A stretch of DNA of 64,000 nucleotides from Parvularcula sp038749595. Lineage in GTDB: Bacteria > Pseudomonadota > Alphaproteobacteria > Caulobacterales > Parvularculaceae. The stretch spans positions 124,001-188,000 of the forward strand of contig JBCDHW010000003.1 in assembly GCA_038749595.1 (NCBI GenBank), written 5' to 3'. Under the pieces are notes generated by a model. That model did not search any database, was not told the origin of the DNA, and saw only the letters and a list, made by a program, of their open reading frames with translations. Each line of letters opens with the position of its first letter. Within the stretch, counting starts at the first letter, position 1. A program made the translations under genes and the position numbers. Below, in pieces: positions 59,518 through 64,000 of the stretch.

Positions 59518-60708
59518 ATGAATCGTTTCGGACCAGGCGCCTTGGTCGCCGCGGCCTTTATCGGCCCCGGCACTGTCACAACCTGTTATCTCGCAGGTGT
59601 GGATTTCGGTACATCGCTCTTCTGGGCACTGATCTTCGCAACGGCCGCGACCATTGTGCTGCAAGAGATGGCCGCGCGTCTCGGCTCTGCCGGGCAGACG
59701 GGCTTAGGCGAAGCGCTCCTCAAAACCGCAAGGCCTGGCCCGCTGCGTTGGGGCGTCGGCGCGTTGCTTATCGCGGCAATCGCCGTGGGCAATGCTGCCT
59801 ACGAAGGAGGGAACCTCGCGGGCGGCGCGCTCGGTGCCGAAGCATTGATCGGTACAGAGACGGTCAGTCCCCGCCTGATTGTCGTGATGCTGGGCTTGGC
59901 CGCTGGCGTGGCTCTCATTTTCGGAAACTACCGATCGCTCGAAACCCTCCTGATCGCCCTCGTAGGCTTGATGAGCGGCGCATTCCTTGTCGCGTTGGTC
60001 CTTGCCCGTCCCGATTTATCAAGTGTTATCAGTGGGATCCGGCCGAAAATTCCCGACGGAGGCGCGCTGGTGACAGTCGCGTTGATCGGCACGACGATCG
60101 TTCCCTACAACCTCTTTCTCCATGCCGCGGCGTCACGGGAGCGCTTTTCAGGCGCAGACGGAGTATCGGCAGCGCGCACCGATACGGCGGTCGCGATCGC
60201 TGTAGGAGGCCTCGTCTCCTGCGCGATCCTGCTGGTCGCGTCTCAGGTCCAAGGGAGTGCATCCACCACGAATATCGCCCTCGCGCTTGAGCCGACCCTG
60301 GGGACCGCTGGGCGCTTCGTCGTGGGCATCGGTTTGCTGGCGGCAGGTTTCACATCGGCAGTCACCGCGCCCATGGCGACCGGCTTCGTTGTCTCTGAGA
60401 TTGTCGGCGGTGAGGCTGAAAAGCGCCGTAAAGTGTTCCGTATCGGTGCAATCAGTGTACTTATCGTTGGTACCATCGTTGCCTCTCGTGGCGTGCGCCC
60501 CACGGAGCTGATCCTGGTCGCGCAAGCGGCCAACGGCATTCTACTTCCGGTCGTTGCCGTCTACCTGATGGTCGTTATGAATCAACGATCTGTTCTGGGC
60601 GACAATGTCAACGGTATACTGACCAATGCGTTAGGCCTGGTCGTTGTTTCGGTCGCCATTTTTCTCGGCGGCTTTGCGATTGGCCGCGTCCTGGGAATCG
60701 TCACGTGA
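59518..60708 (+). CDS. NRAMP-family transporter lacking the metal-binding residues
   Basis: A 396-residue membrane protein with about 11 transmembrane helices and the NRAMP/LeuT-like fold. Helix 1 reads AFIGPGTVTT at about residues 13-22, where true metal transporters have DPGN. Helix 6 reads TTIVPYNLFLHA at about 192-203, where they have MPHN. So the Asp, Asn and Met ligands are absent. The gene is translationally coupled (GTGATG) to pxpA, like ycsG next to ycsF in Bacillus. The substrate is therefore unlikely to be manganese or iron; 5-oxoproline or a related compound is a reasonable inference, untested. Confidence 0.9.
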   Translation: MNRFGPGALVAAAFIGPGTVTTCYLAGVDFGTSLFWALIFATAATIVLQEMAARLGSAGQTGLGEALLKTARPGPLRWGVGALLIAAIAVGNAAYEGGNLAGGALGAEALIGTETVSPRLIVVMLGLAAGVALIFGNYRSLETLLIALVGLMSGAFLVALVLARPDLSSVISGIRPKIPDGGALVTVALIGTTIVPYNLFLHAAASRERFSGADGVSAARTDTAVAIAVGGLVSCAILLVASQVQGSASTTNIALALEPTLGTAGRFVVGIGLLAAGFTSAVTAPMATGFVVSEIVGGEAEKRRKVFRIGAISVLIVGTIVASRGVRPTELILVAQAANGILLPVVAVYLMVVMNQRSVLGDNVNGILTNALGLVVVSVAIFLGGFAIGRVLGIVT

Positions 60709-61454
60709 TGCGGTCGATTGATCTCAATGCTGACGTGGGGGAGGGCTACCCTTTCGACGCGGAGTTGATGCAGGTTGTTTCGAGCTGCAGCATCGCTTGC
60801 GGTGGGCACGTCGGGGACGACCAATCGATCAGCGAAACCCTGGATCTCGCCAAACAACATGGTGTGTCTGCTGGGGCGCATCCTTCTTATCCGGACCCGG
60901 ACGGTTTTGGTCGTCGGTCCAACTTTTCCTCGGGCGAAGTGCTCGAACAGTCTCTCGCCGCACAACTCAATCGAGCCGTTTCGATTGCGGAGAAGGTCGG
61001 GTGGCCCCTGCGTCATCTTAAGCCCCATGGCGCCCTGTATAACGAAGCGGCGCGGTCCGAGAGGCTGGCACAAATCATTTTAAAATCAGCGCTATCATAC
61101 GAAATCCCCGCGGTGATGGGCCCACCACAATCAATGCTTTCAGCCTGCGCCAGCGAGGCGGGTTTGACATATATTGAAGAGGGCTTTATCGACCGTCAGT
61201 ATACCCCCTCTGGGCAGTTGCTCCGCCGATCGGAACCAGGCGCGGTTTTGGGATCGATTGAAGAACGGCTTCAGCAAGCCGAAGCGTTAGCAACAGGCGC
61301 GCCGCTTCAGTGCGGGGACCAGTGGCTTCAGCTCTCTGTCAAAACGCTTTGCCTCCACGGTGATGATCAGCAAGCGGTTGAAACCGCGCGCGCTGTGCGC
61401 CGGCATCTTGAAGCGGCGGGTATCAAAATCCGAGCATGGCATGAAGCCGCTTAG
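60708..61454 (+). CDS. pxpA: 5-oxoprolinase subunit A (LamB/YcsF family)
   Basis: PxpA works with PxpB and PxpC in ATP-dependent opening of 5-oxoproline to glutamate. The 248-residue protein starts MRSIDLNADVGEGYPFDAEL, with SCSIACGGHVGDDQSI, AHPSYPDPDGFGRRSNFSSG and RHLKPHGALYNEAARSE, the YcsF signatures. TLCLHGDDQQAVE ends the active-site region. An in-frame GTG at 60705 overlaps the transporter stop; ATG 60708 is preferred. The pxpB start lies 14 bases inside its 3' end. Confidence 0.96.
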   Translation: MRSIDLNADVGEGYPFDAELMQVVSSCSIACGGHVGDDQSISETLDLAKQHGVSAGAHPSYPDPDGFGRRSNFSSGEVLEQSLAAQLNRAVSIAEKVGWPLRHLKPHGALYNEAARSERLAQIILKSALSYEIPAVMGPPQSMLSACASEAGLTYIEEGFIDRQYTPSGQLLRRSEPGAVLGSIEERLQQAEALATGAPLQCGDQWLQLSVKTLCLHGDDQQAVETARAVRRHLEAAGIKIRAWHEAA

Positions 61455-62070
61455 GGTGGTGCACCATACGGAGCAATCGCTCATCGTGCTTGATCTCGCG
61501 CTAGCTGAGGCACAACAGCTCGCGCAGCACCTCCAGGCATCAGAGGTCTGGATCGACGTCGTCCAAGGCCTCAACAGCGTCGCGGTATTCTTCGATCCCT
61601 GCCGTGTTCTCCCCAATGAGGCAGAGGAACGTCTCCGTACACAGATCGAGCAGTGTGCAGAGAAAAAAGCACGACAGCCAGGCAAAATCATCGATCTCCC
61701 CGTGACTTATGGCGGAGAGGTCGGGCCGGATCTCGCCTTGGTGGCAGAGCGGGCAGGGTTCACCGAGTCGAGCATCATCGATATGCACACGGATCGTATC
61801 TACAACGTCGCGATGCTCGGGTTTATGCCGGGGTTTGCCTATCTCGATGGCCTTGATGAGCGTTTGCGGCAGCCGCGCTTGACGAGCCCGCGTATGCGCG
61901 TCCCCGCAGGTTCGGTGGCGATTAGTGATGGGTATACAGGCGTTTACCCGCTACAAAGCCCCGGCGGTTGGCTCGTTCTCGGTCGGGTCCAACGGCCACT
62001 CGTCCGTAGGCGGCCTAACCCAGAATTCTTGCTGACAGCGCAAGCGCGCGTACGGTTTCGCGCGGTATGA
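61441..62070 (+). CDS. pxpB: 5-oxoprolinase subunit B (KipI family)
   Basis: The 209-residue protein has the KipI/AHS1 domain: SLIVLDLALAEAQQLAQHL, then IDLPVTYGGEVGPDLALVAE, NVAMLGFMPGFAYLDGL, PRLTSPRMRVPAGSVAISDG and GVYPLQSPGGWLVLGR, the most conserved blocks. PxpB forms a complex with PxpC and takes part in ATP-dependent activation. The start ATG 61441 lies inside pxpA; the longer frame is rejected. Its stop overlaps the pxpC start (ATGA). Confidence 0.96.
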   Translation: MKPLRVVHHTEQSLIVLDLALAEAQQLAQHLQASEVWIDVVQGLNSVAVFFDPCRVLPNEAEERLRTQIEQCAEKKARQPGKIIDLPVTYGGEVGPDLALVAERAGFTESSIIDMHTDRIYNVAMLGFMPGFAYLDGLDERLRQPRLTSPRMRVPAGSVAISDGYTGVYPLQSPGGWLVLGRVQRPLVRRRPNPEFLLTAQARVRFRAV

Positions 62071-62996
62071 GCCTCCAAATTCTCGCACCGGGTCTCCAGG
62101 CGACCATCCAGGCCGCACCGCGGCTTGGCCACCGGCGCCTGGCTGTGCCTCCCGGCGGGCCAGCTGATCCGTTGGCGTTGCAATTCGCCAACAGACTCGT
62201 CGGCAATAACCTCCTCGAGCCCGCAATCGAAGTAACCCTCGGCGGTTTTAGCGCCGTCTTCACCGAGCCGACGTTCTTCGCCGTCACCGGGGCGGAGCAC
62301 GAATGCACACTGAATGACCGTACACTGCCGTTAGGGATAACAACGAAAGCACGCGCTGGCGATGTCGTCCGGATTGAAGGCGGTCCGGGCGGTATGCGGA
62401 CCTATCTGTCCGTGGTGGGAGGGTTTCAAGCCGAGGAGGCGTTCGGTTCACGTTCAACCTACCTACCCAGCGGCTTCGGCGGGTTTGCGGGGAGAGCGCT
62501 CGCAGCAGACGACATCGTTCCTTATACGTCACACGAGAGCGACATCCCAATCGAAACGGTGCCCACTGACCTTTTCCTACGCTATCACCGCCACGCAATT
62601 CTTCGCGTGGTCCGTTCGGTTGAGTATGATAGGATCCGTACACCATCCGAGCTATTCAGTCACACGTTCCGTGCCGCCCGCCAAATCGATCGCATCGGCA
62701 TCCGGCTGCAAGGCCACACACCGCAACTGGCCCCGTCAAAATCGCCGTTAAAGAGCGGAGCCGTCAGCCCTGGTATCATTCAGTGTCCGGAGGGAGGACA
62801 GCCGATCATCCTTGGGCCCGACGCGGGAACAACCGGTGGTTACCCGCGCATCCTCGCGGTCACGGCCGTCGACCTTCATAGACTTGGCCAGATCAGGCCC
62901 GGCGATGAGATCCAATTGATCGAACGGACGGTGGACGAAGCGATTGACGATCTGCGCCAGCGCCAAGCGCACCTGGCAACCTGGCTTGATCGCTGA
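62067..62996 (+). CDS. pxpC: 5-oxoprolinase subunit C (KipA family)
   Basis: The 309-residue product has the AHS2/biotin-dependent carboxylase-like domain: ILAPGLQATIQ, LAVPPGGPADPLALQFANRL, NNLLEPAIEVTLGGF, YLSVVGGFQAEEAFGSRSTY and IILGPDAGTTGGYPRILAVT. It completes the pxpABC set that converts 5-oxoproline to glutamate. No fused PxpB is present. The operon appears to end here, since the next gene is convergent 12 bases away. Confidence 0.95.
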   Translation: MSLQILAPGLQATIQAAPRLGHRRLAVPPGGPADPLALQFANRLVGNNLLEPAIEVTLGGFSAVFTEPTFFAVTGAEHECTLNDRTLPLGITTKARAGDVVRIEGGPGGMRTYLSVVGGFQAEEAFGSRSTYLPSGFGGFAGRALAADDIVPYTSHESDIPIETVPTDLFLRYHRHAILRVVRSVEYDRIRTPSELFSHTFRAARQIDRIGIRLQGHTPQLAPSKSPLKSGAVSPGIIQCPEGGQPIILGPDAGTTGGYPRILAVTAVDLHRLGQIRPGDEIQLIERTVDEAIDDLRQRQAHLATWLDR

Positions 62997-63008
62997 TCAG
63001 TGCACCAA

Positions 63009-63899
63009 TCAATCTTGGAACGCAGATTGTCCGTGTGCCACAAGAATGCGCGCTTGGACGTCAAAGGCGCCCGTTCCCGGTGCAATCAGCTCGACGTGCC
63101 CCGCGCCTTCAATCGGCCGAAACGTGCTCGTCCCCCCCGCTGTGTTCACGAGGTTGGTGAACGCTTCGCCCAGAACCGGCGGCGCAATGCGGTCAAGCGT
63201 TCCGTTCACGTTGTAAACAATCGCCATAGGCGGCAGCAATTCAGCGGGTGATGTATCCCCATACGGATCATCACGATCGCCAACCAAATCGGGCAGGATG
63301 TTCGCGAGACAGCTTGGCTGGGTTACCGGCGCAGAGACCTCAAGATCGGCCAGCCCTCCGGCGTTGATCACCACGTCGATGGGGAAGGGACGGCCCGTCG
63401 ACAGAGCGCTATCCTCGGGAAGGTTGCGCCGGCTCGCGGCCCACACCGCCAGATGCCCACCCGCCGAATGGCCGAACGCCAAGACATGCCGCGTCGACAG
63501 GTTGAACCGCTCCGGCGCGTCATACAAAAGGTCGATCGCGGCCGCGACGTCCAAAAACGTACCCGGATAACCGCCGCCCGGCTCGTCCACACCGCGATAT
63601 TCGATGTTCCAAACCGCGAGGCCACGCTGGCGTAGATCTTCGGCAGCGTAGTTCATCAGTGTACGATCGGCAATCGACTTTTGCCAGCACCCTCCGTGCA
63701 CCATAATCACCACCGGGTGCGGTCCGGGCCCATCGGGAAGCCAGACATCGACCACGCCCGCCTCGCCCTCGCGATAGCGCACCGTTTCGGTCGGGTTGGG
63801 CAACGGCCGGTCGGTTAAATCTGGCCAGCTCATGACACCCTCCGGCGGCTGCACGCTGCAGGCGGCAAGAGCGACGATCAACAATCCCAAAAAACGCAT
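63009..63899 (-). CDS. Alpha/beta-hydrolase lipoprotein (BD-FAE / kynurenine-formamidase-like)
   Basis: The 296-residue protein has a lipoprotein signal (MRFLGLLIVALAAC) with Cys14. The hydrolase core has HPVVIMVHGGCWQKS with the HGG oxyanion motif, LAFGHSAGGHLAVW with the nucleophile serine, and the C-terminal histidine in EGAGHVELI. It resembles the BD-FAE family that releases ester groups from polysaccharides, but also other carboxylesterases. Natural substrate unknown. ATG 63899 has GGGGTG upstream. Convergent with pxpC. Confidence 0.87.
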   Translation of the reverse strand: MRFLGLLIVALAACSVQPPEGVMSWPDLTDRPLPNPTETVRYREGEAGVVDVWLPDGPGPHPVVIMVHGGCWQKSIADRTLMNYAAEDLRQRGLAVWNIEYRGVDEPGGGYPGTFLDVAAAIDLLYDAPERFNLSTRHVLAFGHSAGGHLAVWAASRRNLPEDSALSTGRPFPIDVVINAGGLADLEVSAPVTQPSCLANILPDLVGDRDDPYGDTSPAELLPPMAIVYNVNGTLDRIAPPVLGEAFTNLVNTAGGTSTFRPIEGAGHVELIAPGTGAFDVQARILVAHGQSAFQD

Positions 63900-64000
63900 G
63901 AGCACCCCATTCAATGCCCGGCAGATTACGCCGAGGTGGTTGCGATGTCATGTGCAAAGACAAACGCTGGCGCGCGCGGCCCGGCGCGGCATAGAAGGTT
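63900..64000. other. Right edge of the window
   Basis: About 100 bases upstream of the hydrolase gene. It probably holds that gene's promoter. No further gene start is visible before the edge. Confidence 0.4.

Overview
The window is GC-rich, densely coding chromosomal DNA from an alphaproteobacterium. The evidence is the set of neighbourhoods: rph/hrcA/grpE, dnaK/dnaJ/dapB, a UbiH-type hydroxylase beside ftsK, then lolA and xthA, dapF/mtaB/ftsY/yciB, ccmA/ccmB, an IalB-family protein, and DUF2244, DUF2853, DUF817 and DUF2306 proteins. Two secreted proteins end in VPLPA/VPVPA-type sorting tails, which points towards marine groups such as Rhodobacterales or Parvularculales, but the order cannot be fixed from sequence alone. 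I see no rRNA or tRNA gene, CRISPR array, transposase, integrase or plasmid gene.

Layout. 1-5.5 kb: membrane DUF proteins, nth-pyrF-proB, and an unusual ribbon-helix-helix/EF-hand protein. 5.6-20.6 kb: RNase PH plus acyltransferase, a VPLPA-CTERM protein, hrcA, a DUF5694 protein, a retropepsin-like protease beside DUF423, dapB, dnaJ, an FkbM methyltransferase, dnaK, an S9 peptidase, grpE and cutA. 20.8-31.4 kb: UbiH-like hydroxylase, ftsK, second CTERM protein, sulfotransferase plus aminotransferase, ada, lolA, a strongly structured intergenic RNA candidate, a TauE exporter and a cold-shock protein. 31.5-46 kb: mostly accessory, with a PhyH-dioxygenase/two-methyltransferase operon, AraC regulators, a CarF/plasmanylethanolamine-desaturase-like enzyme, GST, xthA, a MarR regulator with a histone-H1-like tail, and a NUDIX hydrolase. 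46-56.8 kb: yciB-ftsY-mtaB, a serine hydrolase on the opposite strand, dapF fused into an operon with a putative polysaccharide synthase, IalB and ccmBA. 56.8-58.6 kb: an AT-richer island with a frameshifted lipoprotein gene. 58.7-64 kb: a flavodoxin-family protein, an NRAMP-fold transporter lacking metal ligands fused to the pxpABC 5-oxoprolinase operon, and an alpha/beta hydrolase lipoprotein.

Four themes stand out. Conserved alphaproteobacterial neighbours keep their order but are separated by accessory genes. Translationally coupled starts (ATGA, GTGA, TTGA) join co-directional genes, and six convergent pairs share a 4-base YTAR stop overlap. The intergenic sequence at 29242-29359 folds into three consecutive hairpins ending in an intrinsic terminator. 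The heptamer TCCGTAC recurs, mostly on the + strand whatever the gene orientation. The most testable biological idea is that the NRAMP-like protein supplies the substrate of the adjacent 5-oxoprolinase rather than a metal ion.
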